The translations under genes and the position numbers were made by a program. The notes beneath the pieces are model-generated. The model was not told where the DNA came from. It ran no database searches and saw nothing but the letters and a program-made list of their open reading frames with translations. Positions 15,434 through 24,908 of a stretch of 64,000 bases of DNA are shown piece by piece; the stretch's first letter is position 1, and each line of letters starts with the position of its first letter. This stretch comes from Deltaproteobacteria bacterium HGW-Deltaproteobacteria-2 (lineage in GTDB: Bacteria; Desulfobacterota; Syntrophia; Syntrophales; Smithellaceae). The stretch spans positions 323,789-387,788 of the forward strand of contig PHBC01000003.1 of assembly GCA_002840505.1 (NCBI GenBank). The letters run 5' to 3'.

Positions 15434-17035
15434 TTGACTAGTCACAAGTACGGTCGAGGAAAATTTGAGGCTCACCCCAATTATATTGAATATATGAAAA
15501 TGATCGTATCTCATCATAACTATGCGGGGATGCCGAACGCTAAAGCTGCTGATGGAAGAATAAACTGGCAAGTAAGTTCAGGGAAGACGACCTCATTTTA
15601 CAAGGATTATCTTGCACGTAAAGCATGGTGGGTGCAAAAGGCTGATCAATTAAGATTGCCAGGGCGTAACGATGAAAACGACCGATTTACATTGGCAGCG
15701 AGAATTATTCACCCAACAGGTTATCGTGTATGTCGACTTTGCGGAGAAAGTTTCAATGTTGGTTATTTTTACATTAATCACACCTTTGCACATCGCCTGA
15801 ATAAAGATTTTCCAGCACTTGATATTACTAAAGGACAGTCAATTGATGATTTTCTTCTTCAATTAGAGAAAATAATGTCAGATGTTTCAATTATGGAATA
15901 TTTTTGCTCATTATTTCCAGAACGAAGGAAATTCTTCAAAAAATATGGAATGACTAAGGAGGCATTTGAAAAAAGCAGCTATATCCGATCATATATGCTT
16001 TCTCCGGGATTTATGGGGAATCCCCCAGATCGCCTAGATGGATTTCATGATTATCACAACACTTGTCGGAAAAAGAATGATCCAGGACGATTTGATGATA
16101 ACATGCGCGGATATAATCACGATCGTCGCAGTTTTGAATGGTGGGCTGAAGGAAATTGGGCATTGGCTGATGCTTTATATAACAAAGCTGGTCTAGGCAC
16201 ATGTTCCTTCCCAGGTTGTGGAAAGATACTTGAAAAAGTAAGTCCTGATCACGTTGGGCCCCTGGCATGTGGTTTCAAACAGCTTCCCTTATTCGTGCCC
16301 ACTTGCCAAAACCATAATTCCGCTAAGAATCGGCGATTTAGTATACGCGATGTTTATAAATTGCTTGAGTACGAAAATTTGACGCAACAGAGCGTAGCTT
16401 CCTGGCAAGTAAGAGCACATTGGGATTGTTACAAGACTATTGTCTCCGACGACAATCAAACCAAGGCATTGAGCAATTCTCTTCGTTCACTGCAAGACAT
16501 GTATTTGAGGACTCTTTGGGAAGTACGTAAGACCGGGCAAGTGCGTTTTTTGATTACTTTATTGAAGCCAGAATATGCCCTAGAAGAATTTGAGTTCACC
16601 GCACTTGATCCGGGAAATCTGACCTTTGCTAACGTTAAAACACAAAAAAAAATAACCAAGCTACGCAAAAGCTTGGCAGCAAGAATAGTCAGAATTGCAT
16701 TCGAAGCATTAGCTGAATATGCATCGAAACCTATTGAGCGCCGTAATATGGTTCGATCAGACTTTCAAGAGAATGAAAGAATAATCCGAGAAGCAGTCAA
16801 GCAGATTGCCGGTAATACTTGCCATGAAGATCAAGCTTGGCGAAATGCAATGCGTGAGTCTTTAACTCCAGAACAAAAAGAGAAAAATATCGCATTGCTC
16901 TTAGTTTCTCACAAGGTGCCCCAAAATGAAAAAGACATAACAGCAAAACAAATATTACAAACCGTTTTTGATACAATTGGAAAATCGGCCGCAGTTGATT
17001 TCAGTAGATATGAATTAATTCCAGATGAAATTTAG
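15434..17035 (+). CDS. Type IIS HNH restriction endonuclease, Alw26I/Eco31I/Esp3I-like
   Basis: 533 residues if started at the TTG at 15434, seven bases after GAGGGA; the next in-frame ATG (15494) would drop 20 residues. A zinc-bound HNH nuclease core lies near residues 258-300: CSFPGCGKILEKVSPDHVGP, then TCQNHNSAKNRRF. An earlier Cys pair and His (CRLCGE ... INHTFAH) may hold another zinc. Core spacing and length suit the Alw26I/Eco31I/Esp3I family, which cut outside GTCTC-type sites. The adjacent double methyltransferase supports this, because asymmetric GTCTC sites need adenine methylation on one strand and cytosine methylation on the other. Exact specificity is not readable. Confidence 0.75.
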   Translation: MTSHKYGRGKFEAHPNYIEYMKMIVSHHNYAGMPNAKAADGRINWQVSSGKTTSFYKDYLARKAWWVQKADQLRLPGRNDENDRFTLAARIIHPTGYRVCRLCGESFNVGYFYINHTFAHRLNKDFPALDITKGQSIDDFLLQLEKIMSDVSIMEYFCSLFPERRKFFKKYGMTKEAFEKSSYIRSYMLSPGFMGNPPDRLDGFHDYHNTCRKKNDPGRFDDNMRGYNHDRRSFEWWAEGNWALADALYNKAGLGTCSFPGCGKILEKVSPDHVGPLACGFKQLPLFVPTCQNHNSAKNRRFSIRDVYKLLEYENLTQQSVASWQVRAHWDCYKTIVSDDNQTKALSNSLRSLQDMYLRTLWEVRKTGQVRFLITLLKPEYALEEFEFTALDPGNLTFANVKTQKKITKLRKSLAARIVRIAFEALAEYASKPIERRNMVRSDFQENERIIREAVKQIAGNTCHEDQAWRNAMRESLTPEQKEKNIALLLVSHKVPQNEKDITAKQILQTVFDTIGKSAAVDFSRYELIPDEI

Positions 17036-20000
17036 AACTCATAGCCTGAAAGCCATCGAAGCAATTCATTACTAGATTTTACGGGCAAACTGAGCCCTGA
17101 TAGGGCATCTGAAACAGTGTGCGGCGGACGGAGGACTGAATCAAAAAGGTCAGGATCAATTCGGGCTTCTCTCCTCCCATTACATTTTTTATATACTGGC
17201 TCAGGTGGTCTCAAATCAATTAAGGAATCTGTTGTCGCAACAACAAAGACCCGCCTCCGCATTTGTGGAGTACCATATTGCTCCGCACATAATATCCACA
17301 CTGGTTCAAATACTCGATACCCAATATCTTTAAGCGACCGGCATATATCTTTAAGAACCTGTCCCTTGTTGAATGTAACAAGTCCCTCAACATTTTCCAG
17401 TAAAAAAATACGAGGGCGTAGCATTTCTGCAAAGTGCAAATAAATAGAGGCTAGGTCGTTTCGTTTATCGTCAATTAAGCGAAAACCAGCGTGAGAAAAT
17501 CCCTGACATGGTGGGCCACCAACCAACATGTCAAGACTCCGCCCATTGAGAGATATAATCAATTGTTCTATGATATTTTCAAATGCTTTTAGATCATGAA
17601 GATCTCGTCTAAAAACAGAAGTATAACCAGCCCGATAAGCCTTCGGTTCTAAATCACAAGGCCGATTGAAACAATAAGTGTCTAAAGCTTCTTTATTATT
17701 GTCAATTGCGCCGATGATTTCCCATCCAGCATTTTCTAAGCCTAAACTCAAGCCACCTGCGCCGCAAAATACATCAACTAAGCAACGCGATTGAGCATAC
17801 TGAATGAACTTTTTACCTATCGCTAATGCCAGTAATGGTGGCACAGCATTGCCAATTTGGTTGTGGATAGCCCCTTCGCTGCCTAGGAAAATGTATTTAT
17901 CTGGGAAGCTTTGCAGGCGGGCCGCTTCACGACTAGTGAGAGTGCGATCAATCACTGGATGGATGTGTGTTCCATTTCCGGGCCGATTATAGTATGTATT
18001 AATCGTATAAGCGGGTTGGTCTCGCCTCAAGCGTCCGTAATAAGTCGTTCGTACGACACCTCTTTCAGCCGTCATTTCACGAATTTGCTTCAAACGCTTT
18101 GATGGCACACTATCGGGTATGTTTTGCCAATTACCGCCCTCTGGCACGTAGGAAATTATCAAACGGTCTAACTCGGAAAGTGATGGCTCCAAGTGGTTAA
18201 AGAATAAATTGCTGATTCCAGAAGTCAAGAAACGTACCCCTCGCTTCATATGAACTGCAAAATTAACAGATCTCATTACATTGCAACTGCCAATTTGAGA
18301 CAGAATTGCGCGAAGCTCGGTTTCGGGGTTAAGACCATATGACAGTCCAACAGCCGCTTCAAGGAGATCAACAAGCCAGTCTGTGTTGACTTGGCCTTCA
18401 TTTTTAGCAAATTGTTCTAATTGATAAGCACAAGAAATAATGACAGGGAACCATTCTTCTAACTCTGGGAATGGTAAATTATCTATCTCGTAATTACCAA
18501 CATGATTGTTACTGTTCTCAATCCTGAAATACCAATCGAGCACCGCGCTATTTAACAATCCTAAAAGGATATATAGCCTTTCCGCTGACTCAATTTCATT
18601 TTCTGATGCAACAGAGATAAAATTGCATGAGTTTCCAACCGCATGTTTTGCTGGTATTTGACAAAATAATAGACGCCTGGACTGCTGTGCATATGAGCAT
18701 TGACGACCAACTATTCTTGGGACATCATAATATTGATGTTTCGGTTTATTGGTAATGAATTCTATAAAACCATGCGGATCAAGATAAGACGGTTTTTCCA
18801 ATGAGGATGAGTGTTTAAATGCAAAACGTTCAACATGTTCCCCTCTAACCAATCGAATTTTGGTCTTATTAGCTAAAAAAAGTGGTTTAGCGACCGTTTG
18901 ATCCACCTCACCTCTTGCGTTAGTAACCCAAGAAACTCTACCCAATTTAGTTAGTTGAGATAGGCGTTCGAATAATTCAAGATCAAATCCAGAAACGCGA
19001 GGTATTGCAAAATCTGTTTGCGCCATCGACTTTAACCGTTCATAACTAATCATTCTAGGACTCTTGTTGGGTTCTGAAAGTTTATCAATTCTAAAAGCTT
19101 TTTTGTCGCTTTGATCAAGAAATGTTATCGAGGTTGCTTGGTTGACTGTAGAAAATTTCCCGCCATCTTCTTCAATTAGAATAATACGATCAATTAACCG
19201 TCTTTCTAGAAGAACCTTCCGCAGTGCTCGCCCCGCACTACCTGACATCCAAGAGTCAGGAGAAATAATTGCAATCATGGCACCATTAAATGCTAACTCT
19301 GCACAAGCTCTAAAAAAGAGTTTCGAATATTCTAGGATTCCGTGCTCATTAGCAATAAATGAATATTTCATGCGGAGATGCTTGACATAATCAGCAACGC
19401 TAGCCTGAAGATTGGAAACAGAAGTTGATAATTCAATATTTCCATTTTGTAAAGAGGTCTCAGTGTTAGTAGCACGATCTTTGGTTAGCCTTAGTCGGCC
19501 ATATGGCGGATTAATAATCACACTAGTCTCATTTGCAGTCAGCATAATTGTTTCGGTCAAAAGATAGCTTAAACCATCACCTACAACAACAGCAATCTTT
19601 CCGTTATAACCGGATAGTTCTGCAACACGCTTTATCACAATTTTAGCCCATTCCGCTAATTGCTTATCTAATTCAACGCCAATTAATTGTTCATAATTAT
19701 ATTCATTAGAGAAAATCAACGAGGCGCACAGTAAGACACCACTCCCCAAGCAGGGATCTAAGAGAGTAGATATTTTTTCTTTTCTTGAGAGTCCTTTAAC
19801 CATGACTTCCGCAATGTGCGGAGGGGTGAAGAATATACCGTAATGTTTGGCAACTGAGAGATTCTTTATCGGACGACATGGGGCAATTGGATCGTATATC
19901 TGATAGAAAGTTTGCTCAATTACTTTTGAGGCCAGAAATGTAACGATATAAGGATCTTCTTCCAGTAGCACATGCTCAGTCAAGACGGTTGTCGTCACTA

Positions 20001-20202
20001 GATCATTAAAAACTAGAGCAGCGCGACCACTTGGTAGTGGTAGCTTATCATGATATAGATCAAAGTGTGAATAATCATCCAATTTTGCGTGAGAACTATT
20101 CCATCCCACAACAATACGCTCGGAGGTTTCTTTGCGAAGTTGCTGGGCTCGCTTCTCAAACCAAGTAATACTAGGAATTTTCTCAAGAATGTTGAAAGTC
20201 AT
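17032..20202 (-). CDS. Fused m6A and circularly permuted m5C DNA methyltransferase
   Basis: 1056 residues, two enzymes in one chain. Residues 1 to about 640 are an N6-adenine methyltransferase: motif I LLDPCLGSGVLL (147-158), catalytic NPPYGR (231-236), then a TaqI-like recognition domain. Residues about 690-1056 are a C5-cytosine methyltransferase with motifs out of usual order: recognition region, motif IX REAARLQSFPD, motif X QIGNAVPP, then motif I DVFCGAGGLSLGL, catalytic PPCQGFS, ENV and QYGTPQMRRRVFVV. This is the circular permutation known from M.BssHII. It converges on the endonuclease gene with a 4-base overlap of the two stops. Together the domains would protect both strands of an asymmetric site. 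Confidence 0.9.
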   Translation of the reverse strand: MTFNILEKIPSITWFEKRAQQLRKETSERIVVGWNSSHAKLDDYSHFDLYHDKLPLPSGRAALVFNDLVTTTVLTEHVLLEEDPYIVTFLASKVIEQTFYQIYDPIAPCRPIKNLSVAKHYGIFFTPPHIAEVMVKGLSRKEKISTLLDPCLGSGVLLCASLIFSNEYNYEQLIGVELDKQLAEWAKIVIKRVAELSGYNGKIAVVVGDGLSYLLTETIMLTANETSVIINPPYGRLRLTKDRATNTETSLQNGNIELSTSVSNLQASVADYVKHLRMKYSFIANEHGILEYSKLFFRACAELAFNGAMIAIISPDSWMSGSAGRALRKVLLERRLIDRIILIEEDGGKFSTVNQATSITFLDQSDKKAFRIDKLSEPNKSPRMISYERLKSMAQTDFAIPRVSGFDLELFERLSQLTKLGRVSWVTNARGEVDQTVAKPLFLANKTKIRLVRGEHVERFAFKHSSSLEKPSYLDPHGFIEFITNKPKHQYYDVPRIVGRQCSYAQQSRRLLFCQIPAKHAVGNSCNFISVASENEIESAERLYILLGLLNSAVLDWYFRIENSNNHVGNYEIDNLPFPELEEWFPVIISCAYQLEQFAKNEGQVNTDWLVDLLEAAVGLSYGLNPETELRAILSQIGSCNVMRSVNFAVHMKRGVRFLTSGISNLFFNHLEPSLSELDRLIISYVPEGGNWQNIPDSVPSKRLKQIREMTAERGVVRTTYYGRLRRDQPAYTINTYYNRPGNGTHIHPVIDRTLTSREAARLQSFPDKYIFLGSEGAIHNQIGNAVPPLLALAIGKKFIQYAQSRCLVDVFCGAGGLSLGLENAGWEIIGAIDNNKEALDTYCFNRPCDLEPKAYRAGYTSVFRRDLHDLKAFENIIEQLIISLNGRSLDMLVGGPPCQGFSHAGFRLIDDKRNDLASIYLHFAEMLRPRIFLLENVEGLVTFNKGQVLKDICRSLKDIGYRVFEPVWILCAEQYGTPQMRRRVFVVATTDSLIDLRPPEPVYKKCNGRREARIDPDLFDSVLRPPHTVSDALSGLSLPVKSSNELLRWLSGYEF

Positions 20203-20920
20203 GCAATCCCTTTATTTTGTGATTCATAGTCTACGCAATTATTATCATGAAATCAAGGCCTCATCCTTATCTCAGAAATAATCCGAAAGCCTCTGCACAG
20301 CGCTTTTTGCATTGCGCTTAAGATTTAAAACATAGTATTTTTTGACGGTAATGATAAACGAAATAATAACTCTTTTGCGATCCGCTACATAATAATGAAT
20401 GTACAAACCTCCTAGCCTACAATCTTGGCAAACTGCCGCGATGCACGAGGAATGTAGCAGGCGAGTATTGCTGCACCATGATGTCGGCATGATTAAAAGC
20501 AAATGAGGATGATTATTTAAATGTTCTTTATCAATTACTACTTACTCGTATCTAATTAGATTATCTTCTATAAGATAAGACCTTTATTGTTTTTAATCGG
20601 CGTAAAAAACACCCTTTTCAACTTCTGTGTTACATGCCAGGTAAAGTTCACCACGTTTCTAAAAGTTGAATTTCACTAACAACATAGTAAAAACATTGCA
20701 ACTATAAAATGAGGAAAAGAGAAGAATAGAGGATTAGACGGTTTAGATGATTGGTCGGTTTATATGATAGTGAGTGTAATTAGTTTTTCTTAACACAATT
20801 TGTATTAATTATTTGAAGAAAATCTTGTCGGCTAAATATTTCTTTCACCTACTAATCCATAGTATTTTGTAGTTGTCATAATTGAGGATTGCCATTTGTA
20901 ACCAGTTTTAGCCTGCTAAC
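20203..20920. other. Gene-free stretch right of the restriction-modification island
   Basis: About 700 bases, AT-rich. A 76-codon minus-strand frame at 20272-20502 looks like noise (many Cys, Leu and Tyr, no ribosome site). Octamer repeats occur at 20728-20765. At 20884-20913 the sequence resembles the region just past the other TPR gene (2440-2470). No integrase, transposase or tRNA marks the edge. Confidence 0.5.
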
Positions 20921-21493
20921 TTATTTTCCATATTTATTTAGAATATCAATAAAACATGCCGTGTTTCTTACATTGTCAAAATCTTTATCTTCTTGAATAT
21001 GCTTCGAATCGTTGAATCCCCTTTCCATTGCTAATCTTAACGAGTTGCAGGATTGTATAGCGTCTTTTTGCAGAGCCAATAAGCAAGCTTTGTTGTAGTA
21101 TGCTACGGCATAATCCGGATTCAGACGGATGGCTTCGTTATAGTCCTTGATAGCAAGCTGATACTGGCGGAGGGAAACATAAGAAAGTCCCCTATTGTTG
21201 TAAAATACGGCATAATCCGGCTTTAGACGGATGGCCACGTTAAAATCCTTGATGGCCATCTGATACTGGTGGAGATTTCTGTAAGCAATCCCCCTGCTGT
21301 TGTAAGCAAGGGCAGAATCCGGCTCCAGTTGAAGAGCGTTGTTCAAATATTCAATAGCTTTCCCCGGATCTGTATATTTTTCCCCATCCCATAATTCTAA
21401 TGCATAATTAAACCAGTTTGCTGCCGTTATGCTCATTGCCGGAGAACAAAGAAAGGTTAAAACTAGAAAAATGGCAACAATAATTTTGCGCAT
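20921..21493 (-). CDS. TPR-repeat exported protein
   Basis: 190 residues. The ATG at 21493 is chosen because it follows AGAGGAGAGATT; the upstream ATG lies within that site. The leader MRKIIVAIFLVLTFLCSPAMS is nearly the same as in the TPR lipoprotein at 2478-3143, but here a signal peptidase I site (AMS) or Cys16 are alternatives. TPR units follow (ALQLEPDSALAYNSRGIAYR, NVAIRLKPDYAVFYNNRG and others). The C-terminal part (SCNSLRLAMERGFNDSKHIQ) matches the end domain of TPR proteins that finish with KDFDNVR. Confidence 0.78.
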   Translation of the reverse strand: MRKIIVAIFLVLTFLCSPAMSITAANWFNYALELWDGEKYTDPGKAIEYLNNALQLEPDSALAYNSRGIAYRNLHQYQMAIKDFNVAIRLKPDYAVFYNNRGLSYVSLRQYQLAIKDYNEAIRLNPDYAVAYYNKACLLALQKDAIQSCNSLRLAMERGFNDSKHIQEDKDFDNVRNTACFIDILNKYGK

Positions 21494-21803
21494 AATCTCT
21501 CCTCTCAATAATTAATATACAAACTTCGCTTTTCTCAATAACCCAAATCACATAATAGCATTTTCCATTTTTTTAAAGAGAAAAAACATTCTCATTTATT
21601 ACGGATTGAAAGCTACTATTTTTATTACGGTTGACGATTGGTTTCTTTCAGGAAGAAAGAAATAAAATTCCGATTTCGTAATCGTCGTAATTACTTCTTA
21701 CAAAGTATTAGCAAGGAACAATTGCCAGAATTGAGTATTACTGATGGTGATATATTCTTAACATCACAATTTTCAATCTTATGCGACATTGAAAATTAGT
21801 ATA
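21494..21803. other. AT-rich intergenic stretch
   Basis: About 310 bases with no recognised signal. A rightward frame from a TTG at 21638 to a TAG at 21799 (53 residues) has a protein-like composition but no ribosome site, so it is not called. Confidence 0.4.
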
Positions 21804-22871
21804 TTACATCACTCCCCTGTTTTTCGCGATCTGCATCATCTGTTCGCCGCCTGTCTTTGGTGGTATTCGCCTTTTAGCATCGGGCTTTGGAATGAGTCCC
21901 ATCGCCTCTGATGGACATGTAGTAACACACAGACCACAGCCTATGCAACGGTCAAGGTCGACTTGTGCAACACCGTCTTTATTAATGATAATCGCCTCCA
22001 TCTGGCACCGATCCAGGCATATTTCACAGCCGGTGCAGTTTTCCCCGTTTATCACAGTTTGGTAATTAGAAAATACGAGTTCTGCCGGTTTGGGAAATTT
22101 TTTCACCGCCAAGAGAATACCACAGCAGTCGCCACAGCAGTTGCACATCCCGCCAGGGTTCTGGGCGGTGCTGGGCTGAGTTACAAGCCCCGCTTCTTGT
22201 GCTTTTCTTAATATTTCGACTGCTTCTTCAACATCCACTTGTCTTCCCATTTTGTTTTCTATATAAAACCGCGCAAAAGACCCGAACGAAAAACAGTTTT
22301 CGATGGGTTTATCGCAACCTTTGCCCCTGATTTTTTTCCCCTTCCGGCAAATGCATTCGGATACAGCGATAATATCCTTATTCTTAATGATCGCAACCGC
22401 GTCATCGAATGCAGCCACGTGGTGTTCAGGTACAATCGATTTCTCTACAGGGACGGTGCGGAGTAAAAGCCCGTCAGCCTCCGCTATGGATTGATTTAAT
22501 CTCTGGTCAAAATACTGCTCCATCAGATCTTCCAGTTCGCGATCAAGACGTTTGACCTGAAACTCGTACAGACCAATTATGAAGGCAGTTGCCCCGTATT
22601 TGACCGAATCCCCTTTTCTAAGCCTGAAAAGAAGGCCGCGCTTCGCCATGTCTTCCAAATGACCGGCTACTTCTTCAATCGGACTTCCCAGCCGCTGCGC
22701 AACTAATCCCGGCTCTTCCAACATAGGCGACATGTTGAGAAACATCTCCGCGTCTTTTTGATTGAACAACTTTTTCAATATAGTTATTTCAATTCCCGTT
22801 TCTGTCGCGGGAAATCCCGAGGAATACATATCAAGCCTTTGCTGTAATCTGCGAAAAATATCTTCTGACAT
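21804..22871 (-). CDS. 4Fe-4S protein with winged-helix-like N-terminus
   Basis: 355 residues from ATG 22871, which has GGAGGGACACAACA upstream. Residues about 1-125 resemble a winged helix (EPGLVAQRLGSPIEEVAGHL ... GLLFRLRKGDSVKYGA). A first Cys set follows (CICRKGKKIRGKGCDKPIENC), then CNCCGDCC, and at the end two 4Fe-4S ferredoxin motifs (CTGCEICLDRC and CIGCGLCVTTCP). The layout suggests a redox-responsive or electron-transfer protein. I do not know its partner. A second member starts at 63315. Confidence 0.75.
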   Translation of the reverse strand: MSEDIFRRLQQRLDMYSSGFPATETGIEITILKKLFNQKDAEMFLNMSPMLEEPGLVAQRLGSPIEEVAGHLEDMAKRGLLFRLRKGDSVKYGATAFIIGLYEFQVKRLDRELEDLMEQYFDQRLNQSIAEADGLLLRTVPVEKSIVPEHHVAAFDDAVAIIKNKDIIAVSECICRKGKKIRGKGCDKPIENCFSFGSFARFYIENKMGRQVDVEEAVEILRKAQEAGLVTQPSTAQNPGGMCNCCGDCCGILLAVKKFPKPAELVFSNYQTVINGENCTGCEICLDRCQMEAIIINKDGVAQVDLDRCIGCGLCVTTCPSEAMGLIPKPDAKRRIPPKTGGEQMMQIAKNRGVM

Positions 22872-23558
22872 TGTTGTGTCCCTCCATTTTATTTGAATAA
22901 AGGTTAAGGGGTTAGGTTGATGAGTTAACAATGGTATAACTGGGTTGTACTCTTATTCTAATTATAAAAATTGTCAATCCCTTCTAAAGAGAGAATTTTT
23001 ATTTAATCATTATCAATTGAACGGTTGAATAAATATCAAGACTGAAGGTTTAAAAATTACAGGAAGAAAGAAATACGTAAAAGCGAGTGTCATTAAAGAG
23101 TAGATGATTAGACGGATTGGCGGCTTAGAGGATTGGACGGATTGGAAGATTAGAAAAAACAGTGAATGGTGAAAAGGACAAAGGGGCAAAGAATAGATGA
23201 TTAGACGGATTGGAGGATTGGACGGGTTAGTAAAGAAACGTGAAGAGTTAAAAGAAAACTCCACCCCGTCCCGATTTTGCATCGGGACACCCCTCGGAAA
23301 CTCTCCCGACTTCGCGCCAGCGGGGGACAGGGCCGAAGGTGAATGGTGTCCCGCGGCATCCCGACGAGTCGGGATTCGCCTTACGCTTCGAACGTCGTCC
23401 CGATTCATCGGGACTCGTTCTTAGCTTGGCTCATTAAAAAGAAAAAATCACCCTCCCTCAATCCCTCCCCTCAAGGGAGGGAAGTTAAAAACTGGATACC
23501 GGCCTCCGCCGGTATGACAAATGTGGGAAAACGAGGGACAGCGATCTCTGAAATATTT
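22872..23558. repeat. Gene-free gap with dense repeats
   Basis: 22930-23090 is AT-rich with no ORF. From 23099 come octamer units (GGATTGGCGGCTTAGAGG-like), heptamers (23160-23172), octamers again (23196-23232), a 'tcccgacgagtcggga' module (23358-23373), the 'cctcaatccctcccctcaag' module (23454-23481) and 'ggataccggcctccgccggt' (23493-23513). Long apparent ORFs on both strands here are repeat artefacts. Confidence 0.7.
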
Positions 23559-23891
23559 CTATAGAATCGCGACTATGTTAATTTCTTTCAGGATTGCATC
23601 TTTGTCTTTTGCAGGCATATTAAGGAATTTTAGACCCATTCCATGATCTTTGGACGAAGCACCTTTGTTAATCCACATAACTTCTGCATTTATTTCTATT
23701 TTTTTTAAATTGCCTATGGAAAAAATCAATTTTATTGTTGACCCTACTGCCGGCGGTTTTTCTGTCTCAATAAACATGCCATCTGCCGAAATATTTTTTG
23801 TAAAAGATATGAGATAATCATGTTCATGTACATATGAAATTTCAACTTTAGTATCTGCCCTTTTATTTATCCTGCGTTCATCTTTTGACAT
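23559..23891 (-). CDS. PilZ domain protein
   Basis: 110 residues. A PilZ-like barrel is seen in RRINKRADTKVEISYV, then SFTKNISADGMFIET, and later EINAVMWIN-type strand and GMGLKFLNM. The RxxxR near the start and the D/NxSxxG motif (NISADG) are the c-di-GMP-binding elements. This form, PilZ alone with a lysine-rich middle, is common in deltaproteobacteria and myxobacteria. It probably reads out c-di-GMP. GGAGATAAT precedes the ATG. Confidence 0.82.
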   Translation of the reverse strand: MSKDERRINKRADTKVEISYVHEHDYLISFTKNISADGMFIETEKPPAVGSTIKLIFSIGNLKKIEINAEVMWINKGASSKDHGMGLKFLNMPAKDKDAILKEINIVAIL

Positions 23892-23919
23892 ATTATCTCC
23901 ATTTCATTCAGCATAGAAT

Positions 23920-23996
23920 TATCCCGCGGCACTTCGTGCCTGGGATAGTTCGTCCAACAAATTCCAGTGCGCTACGCTTCTGGAATTTGGGACTCA
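23920..23996. repeat. Palindromic module at a gene 3' end
   Basis: AATTCCAGTGCGCTACGCTT-type hairpin (CAAATTCCAG pairing with CTGGAATTTG) plus 'cggcacttcgtgcc'. Read on the minus strand it begins TAGTGAGTCCCAAATTCCAG right at the stop of the ZIP gene. Related copies sit at the ends of the genes at 39978 and 56134. Confidence 0.6.
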
Positions 23997-24731
23997 CTAA
24001 TATTTTGAAAGAATAAAAGCGGTTAAAAATCCCAGGATGGTTAAAATCCCGATAAGATATCCGCCTTCTTCATAAGCTTCAGGCATCATACTATCTGCAA
24101 GCATTGCCAGGATTGCCCCTGATGCAAAAGACTCGATTATGCCGAGAGTATTTAAATCCAGCTTTTGCAGGAACAGGAAACTTAAAACAACACTCAATGC
24201 AACACATATGCTTACTATTGACCATGACAGATATATCTGCTTTTTGGATAAACCCTCTTTTTGCAAATCGTTGATGGATGATATGCTCTCGGGGAGGTTG
24301 GACATAAATATTGCAACGAGCATTAAGAATCCAATTCCATTTTTACTCAGAAGAGATACGCCCAAAGCCACTGATTCCGGAATCCCGTCAAGAAGAGCGC
24401 CTAATACAATTGCCTTCCCGTTTGTTTCTTTTATGGTTGTAAAATGCTTCTTTCTTTTATGGTTTCTTCCGCCATATCTGTGGATCAGAAAATCCCCGAA
24501 TATAAAAACCAGACCGCCTAATAAGAACCCTATGATTATGGCATCAAACCCTCCATGTTTAAACGCTTCGTCCATGAGCCCGAAAGTTAAAGCACAGATG
24601 AGAACACCTGATCCAAAGGCCATTATTGCCGCAATAATTCTCTGGCTGAATTTAAAAGTGGTGCCTAGTATTACACCAAGGATTAAAGAAAAACCGGTTA
24701 GAAATGCATATAATAAAACTTGTGTTGTCAT
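23997..24731 (-). CDS. ZIP-family divalent metal transporter
   Basis: 244 residues with about eight hydrophobic helices. A His/Lys/Arg-rich cytoplasmic loop (HRYGGRNHKRKKH) separates helices 3 and 4. The conserved metal-site helices are DGIPESVALG and NLPESISS, matching the two (H/D)xxPE signatures of ZIP proteins, GufA-like branch. It would import Zn or another divalent cation across the inner membrane. No clear regulator is adjacent. Confidence 0.85.
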   Translation of the reverse strand: MTTQVLLYAFLTGFSLILGVILGTTFKFSQRIIAAIMAFGSGVLICALTFGLMDEAFKHGGFDAIIIGFLLGGLVFIFGDFLIHRYGGRNHKRKKHFTTIKETNGKAIVLGALLDGIPESVALGVSLLSKNGIGFLMLVAIFMSNLPESISSINDLQKEGLSKKQIYLSWSIVSICVALSVVLSFLFLQKLDLNTLGIIESFASGAILAMLADSMMPEAYEEGGYLIGILTILGFLTAFILSKY

Positions 24732-24747
24732 AAGTGTTCACATAAAA

Positions 24748-24908
24748 AGGTTCTACGTTCTACGTTTAAAATACCGGTAAAGAGTAAAATGTCAATGGTG
24801 AAAAGGCCAATGGCATGACAAAACAAAATATCACCCTCCTCAATCCCTCCCCTCAAGGGCGGGAAGAAAAATCGACTACCCGCTTAAAAATAAGGGAAAC
24901 TGTGAGTT
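24748..24908. repeat. Heptamer repeats and C-rich module
   Basis: GTTCTACGTTCTACG heptamers at 24751-24765, GTCAATGGTGAAAAGG units at 24791-24806, and the 'ctcaatccctcccctcaagg' module at 24838-24863. Their orientation is opposite to both flanking minus-strand genes, an exception to the usual arrangement. Confidence 0.6.

Noticed and set aside
20272-20502. 76-codon minus-strand ORF right of the methyltransferase gene
   Set aside because: No ribosome site, composition unlike neighbouring proteins, no recognisable motif.
21638-21799. 53-codon rightward frame from a TTG
   Set aside because: Protein-like residues but no ribosome site and a non-standard start; kept as a note only.
23013-23408. 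131-codon minus-strand ORF
   Set aside because: Built from the octamer, heptamer and palindromic repeats.
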